Positions 16,095-23,150 of a stretch of DNA of 29,890 nt are shown one piece after another. Position numbers and translations under genes: made by a program. Below the pieces are notes generated by a model, which saw only the letters and a program-made list of their open reading frames with translations, made no database searches and had not been told where the DNA came from. The stretch is taken from positions 1 to 29,890 of the IMG/VR virus record IMGVR_UViG_3300030943_000131. One strand, given 5' to 3'. The DNA comes from a virus. Every line of letters starts with the position of its first letter. Positions within the stretch are counted from its first letter, which is position 1.

Positions 16095-18034
16095 TTCCAA
16101 TAACTTTTAAAGGGGTAACGGCTTATTTAATTGATAATGAGCCGAATTGGGATAGTCAAGTTGATATTGAAGCTGAAATTCCAAGCGTTGTAAATACTGG
16201 ATTAACTGCGCGTGAAGATCGCAGGGCGTCTGCGGATGCTTTAAGATTGTCTGTAAAGTATTCAACTGTTTTACAAGGAATTGATGCGATAGTTTTATTT
16301 CGTAATAGCTTACTAAACTTAAATATACAAAATGTTCTTTGTCCACTTTGGCCGTTTAGATATGAGGCTGGTGATACTATAGATATACAATCTGAATATT
16401 GTATTTTAATGGGAGATGGGAACGCTTCTGAAATTGTAGAATACGCATCAACTTTTTCGCGCCCTTGCTATCCATTGTTAGTTGGAATATTTTCTGAACG
16501 CCCAGACCCCACTTTGTTAACAGATCAAATTGCAAGTGTTGAAATCAACTTTACGGAAAACGATGAGTCGTATATTACGTTTCCAGCAATAAATCCAGGC
16601 ACATATAAAAATAGTCCAATATTTCCAGCAACCCCAAACTGGGGAAAGGATTTTAATTCAATTCGTTCTGATATACTTTCTATTGAAAGAAAACAAATAG
16701 GCAAGGGCAGGGTTTTATCAGATGCTTTTTACGATCAAGAAAACACAAGAACGTCAGAGCAATATTTTTCTTTGCAAAGCGCGGATATTAAAACATTGTT
16801 TCGTTTCTTTTGCGATAGAAAGTCAACTACAATTCCGTTTTGGATTCCTGTTGGATTGTTAGAATGTTTATTTTCTCAGAATGAAGTAATCGGCGCAACT
16901 TCGGTTCATGTATCTGGAGATTTATCAACAACTTCATTCCCGTTTTACATGGCCTTGAATGGTTCTACGTTTGTTTGTGCGACTTCATTAAACGGAAACG
17001 TCCTAACACTCGATTCAGCTCTTATAATTAACGTAGGGCCGTCCACGCGCCTTGAATCAGCTATACTTGCGCGGTTCAAGGATTCAAAACTAAAGCTTTC
17101 GTTTACAAATCCTATTTTCGCTAATTGTCAATTAAGTTTTCAAGAAGTCCCCGTCGAGACTCCAGGGAGAACAGTTGAGACTGTCGGCTTAACAATAGGG
17201 GCTTTGCCGACTTATGCTTATCTATATACGATAACTGTAAAGTATCCAACCCCTCAGATATATAGGTTTACTTCTTATGAGTCTGATTTAACAAACGGAG
17301 GCAATACTTATATACACGAGAAAATAGAGAACGATGAGATAACTGAAACCGCAAATATTGAACGTCAAACTGTTACAATTAGAGCACGAAGTATATTGCC
17401 GTTTTCACTTTGCATTCCTTTCGCGCCAGAATGGCCAATGTTGATTGACATACAAGAGGTGGATGTTTCTTCTGGCGTTGCGAGCAATTTAACGTATTTA
17501 TTTCATGGTGAATTTTCAGAATGTAATACCGAGGGGCCGTTTCTTGAATTAACCTTCAAGAGCATGTCTTCAATTTATGACAGACAAATCCCAAGTCAAT
17601 TATTCCAGTCAAGTTGTAACTGGCTTTTATTCTCTGCTGGATGCGGACTCCTGAAAACTAATTGGGAATATTTATCAATAATATCAGGAGCAACATCTGC
17701 AACATTAACAATTGGAGCTTTGACTAAAGGAGGCAACGCTGTTTCCGTTGCGGATCATTTCTTTTCTGGTGGATATGTTGAAATAACAAGCGGCTCTGTA
17801 ATCCAATATAGACTAATTTCTGATAACGTTGGTAGTTTAATTACTTTGGCGGTTTATGTTGTAACTCAACCGCAAGCTGGAGATACAATCAAAATGTATC
17901 CCGGATGCTCTGGTGATTATACATTGTGCGGAATAAAATTCGGAAACTCTTCTAAGTTTGGCGGGTTTCCGTTTATGCCTGTTGGCAATCCAACAATAAT
18001 AAACGCAAAAAGTTCTGACTCTGGAAAGAAATAA
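16091..18034 (+). CDS. Fused distal-tail / hub protein with gpL-like Fe-S motif (DUF2460-DUF2163 type)
   Basis: 647 residues. The N-terminal half (to about 380) has a repeat-like beta organisation (GLTAREDRRASADALRLSVKY ... PLWPFRYEAGD) resembling distal tail proteins of the GTA g12/DUF2460 class. The C-terminal half fits the g13/DUF2163 hub: IYRFTSYESDLTNGGNTY ... C509-x8-C518 (CNWLLFSAGCGL), a beta insert, then C606-x6-C613 in PGCSGDYTLCGIKFGNSSKFGGFPF. The two spacings equal those of the four cysteines that ligate a [4Fe-4S] cluster in lambda gpL, although here 87 residues separate the pairs. The gene sits between tape measure and NlpC/P60, as hub genes do. Separate g12 and g13 genes are the norm; a fusion is less usual. 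Confidence 0.82.
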   Translation: MIPITFKGVTAYLIDNEPNWDSQVDIEAEIPSVVNTGLTAREDRRASADALRLSVKYSTVLQGIDAIVLFRNSLLNLNIQNVLCPLWPFRYEAGDTIDIQSEYCILMGDGNASEIVEYASTFSRPCYPLLVGIFSERPDPTLLTDQIASVEINFTENDESYITFPAINPGTYKNSPIFPATPNWGKDFNSIRSDILSIERKQIGKGRVLSDAFYDQENTRTSEQYFSLQSADIKTLFRFFCDRKSTTIPFWIPVGLLECLFSQNEVIGATSVHVSGDLSTTSFPFYMALNGSTFVCATSLNGNVLTLDSALIINVGPSTRLESAILARFKDSKLKLSFTNPIFANCQLSFQEVPVETPGRTVETVGLTIGALPTYAYLYTITVKYPTPQIYRFTSYESDLTNGGNTYIHEKIENDEITETANIERQTVTIRARSILPFSLCIPFAPEWPMLIDIQEVDVSSGVASNLTYLFHGEFSECNTEGPFLELTFKSMSSIYDRQIPSQLFQSSCNWLLFSAGCGLLKTNWEYLSIISGATSATLTIGALTKGGNAVSVADHFFSGGYVEITSGSVIQYRLISDNVGSLITLAVYVVTQPQAGDTIKMYPGCSGDYTLCGIKFGNSSKFGGFPFMPVGNPTIINAKSSDSGKK

Positions 18035-18474
18035 TGAAAAAAGAAACTTTATATAAATTAAAAATATCTGCCGATTCTTGGATTGGAACTCCATTTCTTC
18101 CGAACTGTGCAATAAAAAGCGGAGGGGTTTCTTGTCATAATTTGATTGGCGCTATATACAAAGAGATTGGAATTATACCGGTTGAGTTTTCAATTCCAGA
18201 AGGAAGTCCTAATTGGGGGAATGCGCATAAGAATAGTGTTATTGAACCGTTTATGGATTCTATGGAAGAGTTTGAATCTGTAGATATAAATTCATTTCAA
18301 CCTGGAGATATGCTTGGGTTTAAAATTGGAGGATGTATACATCATTGTGGATTGCTTGTATATGATAAATACTTTATTCATTGTATGCGCGATTCCGGTG
18401 TTGCCTATCGGCGCATTGATGATGCCGCGTATATAACAAGACTTACTAAAGTTTGGAGGCCTAAAAATGGCTAG
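18034..18474 (+). CDS. NlpC/P60-type tail peptidase
   Basis: 146 residues. The fold signature is complete: an N-terminal helix ISADSWIGTPF, the nucleophile Cys34 in GGVSCHNLIGAIYKE, His104 in CIHHCGLLVYD, and a third polar residue candidate His116 in YFIHCMRD. The canonical Asp before Cys is Ser here (VSC for VDC), a conservative change seen in tail versions. These enzymes cleave peptidoglycan stem peptides when the tail tip crosses the wall, as lambda gpK and GTA g14 do. The order hub, peptidase, tip is preserved, and the gene overlaps both neighbours (1 and 8 nt). Confidence 0.88.
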   Translation: MKKETLYKLKISADSWIGTPFLPNCAIKSGGVSCHNLIGAIYKEIGIIPVEFSIPEGSPNWGNAHKNSVIEPFMDSMEEFESVDINSFQPGDMLGFKIGGCIHHCGLLVYDKYFIHCMRDSGVAYRRIDDAAYITRLTKVWRPKNG

Positions 18475-18649
18475 TTCAACAACAACAACAACTAAAGACC
18501 CTGACCCTGGAAATATTCAAGGGCAGCAATTGTCAACAAACGAACAAAACACCCCTGTTCCTTATGTGGCTGGGACTCGAAAGATTTCATTGACTTGGAT
18601 TTCTAGGATATACAATGCTAGAACCGTGAAAGTAAGTTCTGGAAAGTAA
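18467..18649 (+). CDS. Tail-tip protein, N-terminal fragment as separate ORF
   Basis: A 60-residue ORF overlapping the peptidase gene by 8 nt. After a Thr-rich start it contains NTPVPYVAGTRKISLTWISRIYN, which corresponds to the N-terminal 'ipvvyG.rrv.g.wi' phrase of gpJ/GTA-megatron-type tail-tip proteins. It stops with ...KVSSGK-TAA; the 849-residue ORF with the rest of the protein starts 5 nt later in a different frame, at the place where homologues have a flexible Gly/Ser/Lys linker. The N-terminal arm is therefore either a separate polypeptide, joined by frameshift, or separated by a mutation. Confidence 0.7.
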   Translation: MASSTTTTTKDPDPGNIQGQQLSTNEQNTPVPYVAGTRKISLTWISRIYNARTVKVSSGK

Positions 18650-18654
18650 AATAT

Positions 18655-21204
18655 ATGGGCAGTTCATCTTCATCATCAACGTATAAATATTACGGAACGA
18701 TTGCTGGCGTTGTTTGCCAAGGGCCGGTTGACGCCTTAATAGCTGTGATTGTAAACGACAAAGAAATGTGGCCGGGAGGCTCGATATGGAAAGAGGGAAA
18801 GTCAATAAAACAAAACAGCATCTGGCGTTTTAATCATATATCATTTATTGCGATTACAAGTCCAACTGGAATATGGCCTTATACAGCCGCCGATGATAAC
18901 CAGCCTGGAACAATTTACTGGACGGAATATTTACTTGCTCGTGGAAATGATATTTTTACCGATGTCACAATTCCATCGTATCAATATACAGGCGGGACAA
19001 TGCGAATTTATTGGGGGACTCAAGATCAAGTTGTTGATCCTCTTTTAGATGGCGCTATCGTATATAGATATGATCCGCTAAACCCAAATGAATCAATTAT
19101 TATTTCAGGAAACGATTACACAGAATCGCATCCTGATTACAAAGGAATCTGTTATGTTGTTTTGCGTGATTTTGGTTTAGGGGAATCAACAGACGGCGCG
19201 CCAAATATTGAGATTGTTGTTAGACGTTCACCGTTACAATCAATTGTCACAGATACAGCTTTAGTTGACGGTCAGGCGAATTTAACTGCCGCCCTTTGCG
19301 AGATGTTGACAAGCCAAAATATGCTTGGATTATCAAACGATGATTTATATACACTAAAGTTTCAAAATTCAGCGGACTATATGCAATCTCATATGGATTT
19401 GACCGGAGCGTCTATTTTGATTGATAGTCAAGATTCAAGTCAAAGCGTTCTGTCAAAGATTACAGATATGATAGACAATTTTTACAGATATAATCCTTCT
19501 GCAAAAAAGATCGAAACCGGAAACTATATTCATGGAACGCCTCCTGATTCTTTTACTGAAATAACAAACGATGATTTATCAGAAAAGCCAAAGCTGAAAT
19601 CAAGCGGATGGACAGAAGTGTATACTCGTGTTGTTGTTGGATTTTCAGATAGAGGATATAATTATACAAATGTATCAACTAAGTTTGATGATTTATGCGC
19701 ATCTCGTGCAGTTGGTTATATACGTTCAACAAACTTAGATCGCCCTTGGATTGCGCGAAAGTCTCAAGCTGAAGCTCACGGGCTTGAGACGTTGCGTTCT
19801 GTTGGCCGTCCTCCTATGACCGGAGAAATTTCTGTGCGTCGAGAAATTGCGCGCAATATAAAGTCTGGCGATTATGTATTATTGAATATTACACTAGAGC
19901 CGAGTGGAGATGGATTGTTTGCTTATTGTCGTGTAAACCAAAGAACAATTCCACAAGATGGTCCTATTACTTTACAGATAACAGCCGATAACACTCTTGC
20001 GCCTATTCCGTATTCTACAGCACAATCAATAGTCCAATCTGCTGAAACACAAATAGCTGATCCTTATTCAGCATTTGCAATATACGATGATTACAATATT
20101 GTAAATGGAAATGGGATGTTGTTTTTAGTAACTCGACAAGATATTAGAGAAGTAGGCTTTGAGGTTTGGTTTGATGTTAACGAGAACGGTTCTTATGTTT
20201 CATTGGGAAGACAAGCGGCTTTTGCAAGTCAAGGAATTGTTTATAATTCTCCTATTACCGCCACAACAACTACAATTCAATATATACCATCTCCGGCATA
20301 CCTTTCTGATACCGATTATCTTTCTGTTGATGCTGGAAGCTTAAGCGCTGAAAATGATGATCTATTGTTGATACTTATCGCAACGGACAATGGACAAGTA
20401 AAGCAAGACTCTAGCGGGTGTTCGATTCTTGAAGCTTGTTCTATTATTTCTTCAACGTATAATTCAGGTGGATATTTTTCTTTAGAAGTATTACGTGGAA
20501 GGCGTGGAACATTTGCAATTGACTGGGAAAGTCTCGCGCATGCTTTTGTGATTCCAAGGGCTAATTTAGTTTCGTTTTCAAATGCAAACTTTTCAGTTTT
20601 GCGCAATAATCGTATAAATTCCATAACTCCCAATACTGCCTATTTTAAGTTTGTGATGTATAGCAAAAGTCAAGTTCTTGAATTATCAGAAGTTCCAACT
20701 TATGCTCAAATAATGCCAAAGCATGCGCCTAGCCTTCCTGTTTGCACAATGGGTTCAGGTTACCAACCTTGGCAGCAAAAACAATTTCAGACTTGGGTTT
20801 ATGTAAAAATTCTAATCGTAGCCGGTGATAGCCCCATTGCTGGATTTTACGTTTGGCATATAAATAAAGATTCAACAGACTATACAACCCCTACGTATAC
20901 ATACGACTTACGAACCGCAACTGGAAACATAACAACATCATCCGGCGCTTGGACTGGGGTAACTCATCCAGATGGCGTCTCTTGCGTTGCGCTTGGCTTT
21001 TACACTACAGCAAAGGTTAGCTCTAGTGATCTTGCGTATATTGTCGCTTCTGGGGTTGTGGCCGATTCTAGCGAGGTTTGCATTATTGACCAAGTAAATT
21101 ATTCAGCCGGAAATTTGAATGATAAATTTGTTGTCGCGGCATACGATATACAAGGCAGAATTGGACCAAAAGCGATCGGTGGCAAGACGATTATCGAGAC
21201 TTAA
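18655..21204 (+). CDS. Tail-tip / central fibre hub protein (gpJ / GTA megatron-like)
   Basis: 849 residues, starting MGSSSSSSTYKYYGTIAGVVCQGPVDALIAVIVND, the segment that follows the linker in tail-tip attachment proteins. The middle (about 300-460) with VVVGFSDRGYNYTNVSTKF, DRPWIARKSQAEAHGLETLRSVG and SVRREIARNIKSGDYVLLNI matches the phage-tail_3/gp27-like hub domain; a fibronectin-like beta region follows and the C-terminus ends in VAAYDIQGRIGPKAIGGKTI. These proteins close the tail tube and contact the receptor. It follows NlpC/P60 as expected. The stop lies at the edge of a 29-bp spaced direct repeat. Confidence 0.82.
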   Translation: MGSSSSSSTYKYYGTIAGVVCQGPVDALIAVIVNDKEMWPGGSIWKEGKSIKQNSIWRFNHISFIAITSPTGIWPYTAADDNQPGTIYWTEYLLARGNDIFTDVTIPSYQYTGGTMRIYWGTQDQVVDPLLDGAIVYRYDPLNPNESIIISGNDYTESHPDYKGICYVVLRDFGLGESTDGAPNIEIVVRRSPLQSIVTDTALVDGQANLTAALCEMLTSQNMLGLSNDDLYTLKFQNSADYMQSHMDLTGASILIDSQDSSQSVLSKITDMIDNFYRYNPSAKKIETGNYIHGTPPDSFTEITNDDLSEKPKLKSSGWTEVYTRVVVGFSDRGYNYTNVSTKFDDLCASRAVGYIRSTNLDRPWIARKSQAEAHGLETLRSVGRPPMTGEISVRREIARNIKSGDYVLLNITLEPSGDGLFAYCRVNQRTIPQDGPITLQITADNTLAPIPYSTAQSIVQSAETQIADPYSAFAIYDDYNIVNGNGMLFLVTRQDIREVGFEVWFDVNENGSYVSLGRQAAFASQGIVYNSPITATTTTIQYIPSPAYLSDTDYLSVDAGSLSAENDDLLLILIATDNGQVKQDSSGCSILEACSIISSTYNSGGYFSLEVLRGRRGTFAIDWESLAHAFVIPRANLVSFSNANFSVLRNNRINSITPNTAYFKFVMYSKSQVLELSEVPTYAQIMPKHAPSLPVCTMGSGYQPWQQKQFQTWVYVKILIVAGDSPIAGFYVWHINKDSTDYTTPTYTYDLRTATGNITTSSGAWTGVTHPDGVSCVALGFYTTAKVSSSDLAYIVASGVVADSSEVCIIDQVNYSAGNLNDKFVVAAYDIQGRIGPKAIGGKTIIET

Positions 21205-21246
21205 GTTTTGTTAAGGATTTATTGCGAAGTTAAGTTTCGTTAAGGA
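21201..21246 (+). repeat. 17-bp direct repeat pair after the tail operon
   Basis: TTAAGTTTTGTTAAGGA at 21201-21217 and TTAAGTTTCGTTAAGGA at 21230-21246 differ at one base, with a 29-bp period. The first copy contains the stop codon of the tail-tip gene. The second runs directly into an inverted repeat. Such a pair could be a protein-binding site or a recombination scar. Confidence 0.75.
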
Positions 21247-21607
21247 ACAACTGTTCCGGTCTCTCTAATCTCTATAGGGTTAGTGTAGATTTCAACTGGA
21301 TGTGCATATATATATGAGGGGCCAGAAACCGATATACAATACCCATCTAAGTAAGCCCATTTCGCCTGTTTTCTCTATTTCATCGTGTTCTTTACAACAA
21401 CAAAATCATATTTTTCTTCATTTGTAAGTGGTTGATTTTCAGATATTTGCGTTGAAGCATAAAAGTATTTGCATTTTTTATTAGACTTCCTGAGCGAATT
21501 GTCTTACATTTTTCACATCGAAAGGAAAATAAACCTTCCTTCCGGTCAGGGCTCAGCCCCTGGCAAGAGTGAAGTTGAGAATAGATAGCTGCTAGTTCAG
21601 CAAACAA
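21240..21607 (-). pseudogene. Decayed minus-strand gene (zinc-ribbon-like start, in-frame TAG)
   Basis: Reading the minus strand, an ORF from 21607 contains FSFRCEKCKTIRSG (a C-x2-C pair), then loses coherence near 21490. A frame shifted by one continues with good protein-like sequence from 21503: NSLRKSNKKCKYFYASTQIS, ENQPLTNEEKYDFVVVKNTM, then a TAG at 21375-21377, and on in the same frame through KQAKWAYLDGYCISV and HPVEIYTNPIEIRETGTVVP to TAA at 21240-21242. One frameshift and one stop explain everything, so it looks like a recently broken gene, the only minus-strand gene candidate in the window. TAG also ends several + strand genes, so recoding is unlikely. Product unknown. Confidence 0.5.
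21244..21257. promoter_or_regulatory. Inverted repeat GGAACA-ac-TGTTCC
   Basis: A perfect 6-bp inverted repeat with a 2-bp centre. Its two-fold symmetry suits a dimeric DNA-binding protein. It lies between the tail-tip gene and a decayed minus-strand gene, whose final codons it overlaps. Not a good terminator because no T run follows. Confidence 0.45.
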
Positions 21608-21765
21608 AGATTCTCAACTAATCAAGCAAATAGTTGACGGGCAAACTCAAAGAACTTGAGTTACACCGGTGGGTGAAATCCACTGGGCGCATCCGACTGA
21701 AATGCAATAGTAATGTCGCCGGACAATCAAGTCCGCCAGTCCCAAGCCTGGACAGAGACAGAGGG
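21543..21765 (+). ncRNA. Candidate structured RNA, hairpin-rich, class unknown
   Basis: The segment between the decayed gene and the 55-aa gene holds a string of potential helices: CAGGG/CCCTG (21547-21562); a 9-bp GTTGAGAAT (21574-21582) with ATTCTCAAC (21610-21618) enclosing GCTG/CAGC; AACTCAA (21644-21650) with TTGAGTT (21656-21662); CCGGTGG (21666-21672) with CCACTGG (21680-21686, one G-U pair); GACTG (21695-21699) with CAGTC (21737-21741) enclosing CGGAC/GTCCG. It has no good ORF on the + strand and ends 9 nt before a start codon, so it could be a riboswitch-like leader or an independent RNA. The GGTGAAATCC and CCGACTG words recall the cobalamin-riboswitch core, but spacing is off and no intact B12 box is present. 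Confidence 0.5.
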
Positions 21766-21773
21766 TATTGATC

Positions 21774-21941
21774 ATGAAATATATACTCATCAGTGAATCT
21801 GGAAAATATTTTTGCTCCTTAAACCGTCCGCTGTTGACAACAAAATACGGATGCAAAAAATCATCGTATAAAGATGCACTCCGTTCCGCGGTGGCGGCAA
21901 AAAAAGAGTTCGGCGAAAGGTTTGAGGTTGTTAAATGGTAA
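21774..21941 (+). CDS. Small protein, 55 aa, unknown
   Basis: A short gene downstream of the RNA-like segment, with gaggg 9 nt before its ATG. It encodes MKYILISESGKYFCSLNRPL at the N-terminus and ends in an amphipathic helix (AAKKEFGERFEVVKW). The pattern strand-turn-strand-helix and the aromatic end resemble the tiny phage early proteins that display a short beta hairpin followed by 'a..A...g..ye.v' helix. Codon use is normal. It is the first gene of the small-gene cluster before the pentapeptide protein. No function can be assigned. Confidence 0.65.
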   Translation: MKYILISESGKYFCSLNRPLLTTKYGCKKSSYKDALRSAVAAKKEFGERFEVVKW

Positions 21942-21972
21942 AAAAATAAAAAAACATTAAATTACTCCGATT

Positions 21973-22224
21973 ATGAGTCAAATACTAACAACTCAAGCTT
22001 ACTGGCATTCTGTATCAAACTCCGTCAAGGCCTATTGGCGCAATGTTGCCAAAAAAACCAATATGGTAGTCTGCACTGGCCGACCAAATGCGCGAAAATT
22101 CCGGGGCACTACTACCGTCCGCAGAAAATCAACTGGCGGAAAATGGGGGAAATCAGTTGACGAAAAACATCTTGATGTTAAGAAACTTTTGAACGCTGGA
22201 TATACGTTGTTGACAATCAACTGA
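21973..22224 (+). CDS. Small basic protein, 83 aa, unknown
   Basis: Begins MSQILTTQAYWHSVSNSVKAYW and contains a strongly basic centre (RPNARKFRGTTTVRRKSTGGKWGK) followed by a C-terminal helix-strand (DVKKLLNAGYTLLTIN). The charge suggests nucleic-acid contact, but no fold is recognisable. It starts 31 nt after the 55-aa gene in A-rich DNA and is followed 10 nt later by the next small gene, so it is part of the same transcript. Confidence 0.65.
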   Translation: MSQILTTQAYWHSVSNSVKAYWRNVAKKTNMVVCTGRPNARKFRGTTTVRRKSTGGKWGKSVDEKHLDVKKLLNAGYTLLTIN

Positions 22225-22234
22225 TAATAAAAAT

Positions 22235-22444
22235 ATGAACAAAAAAAATCAACCGGAGTTTGTTCGCTGGAATCCTCAACCCACCGGACTTTGGGAGGTC
22301 CAACCCGAGCAGATAACCCAACACGGACATCATTATTGTGATGTTGCCAGCCCGGATGATGATGGATGTATACGCTGCTCTTCGCAGGCTGATGCAATTC
22401 GAGTCGCGTATGAACTGAATAAAAACCTTTGGCATGAAGTCTAA
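22235..22444 (+). CDS. Small protein, 69 aa, unknown
   Basis: Leader aaaaatATG; begins MNKKNQPEFVRWNPQPTGLW. It contains a His/Cys-rich stretch (HGHHYCDVASPDDDGCIRCS) that could bind a metal ion, then a helix (SQADAIRVAYELNKNLW). Two Cys in C-x2-C-like order (GCIRC) and three His are close together, but this is too little to name a zinc-finger type. Its stop lies inside the following 29-codon membrane peptide gene. Confidence 0.62.
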   Translation: MNKKNQPEFVRWNPQPTGLWEVQPEQITQHGHHYCDVASPDDDGCIRCSSQADAIRVAYELNKNLWHEV

Positions 22445-22523
22445 ATTTATCGGATTCTGTTTTGGATTCCTTGTTTGCGCAATAATTTACACTGCCCTAA
22501 TCGCGGCTGTATATCGAAAATGA
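22434..22523 (+). CDS. Single-pass membrane peptide, 29 aa
   Basis: This tiny ORF overlaps the preceding gene by 11 nt and the pentapeptide gene by 4 nt (ATGA), so its frame is framed by coupled translation on both sides. The product MKSKFIGFCFGFLVCAIIYT... has two N-terminal lysines, one hydrophobic helix of about 21 residues and a C-terminal YRK, the layout of a small transmembrane peptide. It could be a membrane-acting accessory such as a toxin or an inhibitor peptide, or a translation leader for the next gene. Confidence 0.5.
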   Translation: MKSKFIGFCFGFLVCAIIYTALIAAVYRK

Positions 22524-23149
22524 ATATTGAAATAAAAGATAAAAACGGAGAAGTGATAAAAATTGTAGTCGATGCTTCCAACTTGCACAATGCCAACTTG
22601 TGCGGTGCCAACTTGCACAATGCCGACTTGCACAATGCCGACTTGTGCGATGCCAACTTGCTCGATGCCGACTTGCACGGTGCCGACTTGTGCGGTGCCT
22701 ACTTGCACGGTGCCAACTTGCTCGATGCCGACTTGCGCGGTGTCAACTTGTGCAATGCCGACTTGCACGGTGTCAACTTGCGCAATGCCAACTTGCTCGA
22801 TGCCAACTTGTGCAATGCCGACTTGCACGGTGCCGACTTGCGCAATGCCGACTTGCGCGATGCCGACTTGCGCGGTGCCAACTTGTGCGGTGCCTACTTG
22901 CGCAATGCCAACTTGCGCAATGCCAACTTGCGCGGTGTCAACTTGGATTACTCTTGCCTGCCCTTGAAATGCGGAGGAACACAGATGATGCTTGATAGGC
23001 ATTTGTCTGTCCAGTTGATATACCATGTTTTTAATCAACAACACGATGACCCTGAAATAATTTCAGCACTGGAACCTTTACGAAAATTTGCTCAAGAATT
23101 TATTGACAAACATCATAAAGATGCAACTCCTTTATCTTTTGAAAAATAA
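22520..23149 (+). CDS. Pentapeptide-repeat protein, 24 tandem units
   Basis: Start chosen at ATG 22520 (ATGA overlap) rather than the upstream TTG; 209 residues. After MNIEIKDKNGEVIKIVVDAS the protein is an unbroken run of A(N/D)LXX pentapeptides (22580-22939), which form a right-handed quadrilateral beta helix. The C-terminal ~65 residues (LDYSCLPLKCGGTQMMLDRH, then IYHVFNQQHDDPEI) form a separate domain that I have seen after such repeats in other phage proteins. Known relatives mimic DNA or bind gyrase (Qnr, MfpA), but phage members are mostly uncharacterised; the C-terminal domain argues for a phage-specific role. The repeat DNA shows an exceptional pattern (see findings). Confidence 0.85.
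   Translation: MNIEIKDKNGEVIKIVVDASNLHNANLCGANLHNADLHNADLCDANLLDADLHGADLCGAYLHGANLLDADLRGVNLCNADLHGVNLRNANLLDANLCNADLHGADLRNADLRDADLRGANLCGAYLRNANLRNANLRGVNLDYSCLPLKCGGTQMMLDRHLSVQLIYHVFNQQHDDPEIISALEPLRKFAQEFIDKHHKDATPLSFEK
22580..22939 (+). repeat. 15-bp tandem array, exactly 24 units
   Basis: 360 bp divide into 24 in-register 15-bp units of the form DAC-TTG-YNC-RRT-GYC with no insertions or deletions. Every third codon position is invariant in all units, and Leu is always TTG. All differences between units change the encoded amino acid. A shadow set of long reverse-strand ORFs over the array is a by-product of the repetition. Confidence 0.9.
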
Positions 23150-23150
23150 T

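Noticed and set aside
21375-21377. TAG recoding as an amino acid
   Set aside because: Genes at 4618, 10051 (lipoprotein), 13482 and 18474 use TAG as their natural stop, so a genome-wide recoding is not supported.
21620-21770. Group I intron core
   Set aside because: Some phrases (CGGGCAAACTC, CCCAAGCC, CAGAGAC) resemble P/Q/R elements, but no S element, P7 partner or split exon was found.
22580-22939. CRISPR-like array
   Set aside because: Units are contiguous 15-mers without unique spacers and lie in frame within a protein gene.
22487-23044. Long minus-strand ORF rich in QVGIAQVGT repeats, and + strand alternates over the pentapeptide array
   Set aside because: They are shadows of the 15-bp repeat read in other frames; they lack starts with leaders and have no non-repetitive domain.
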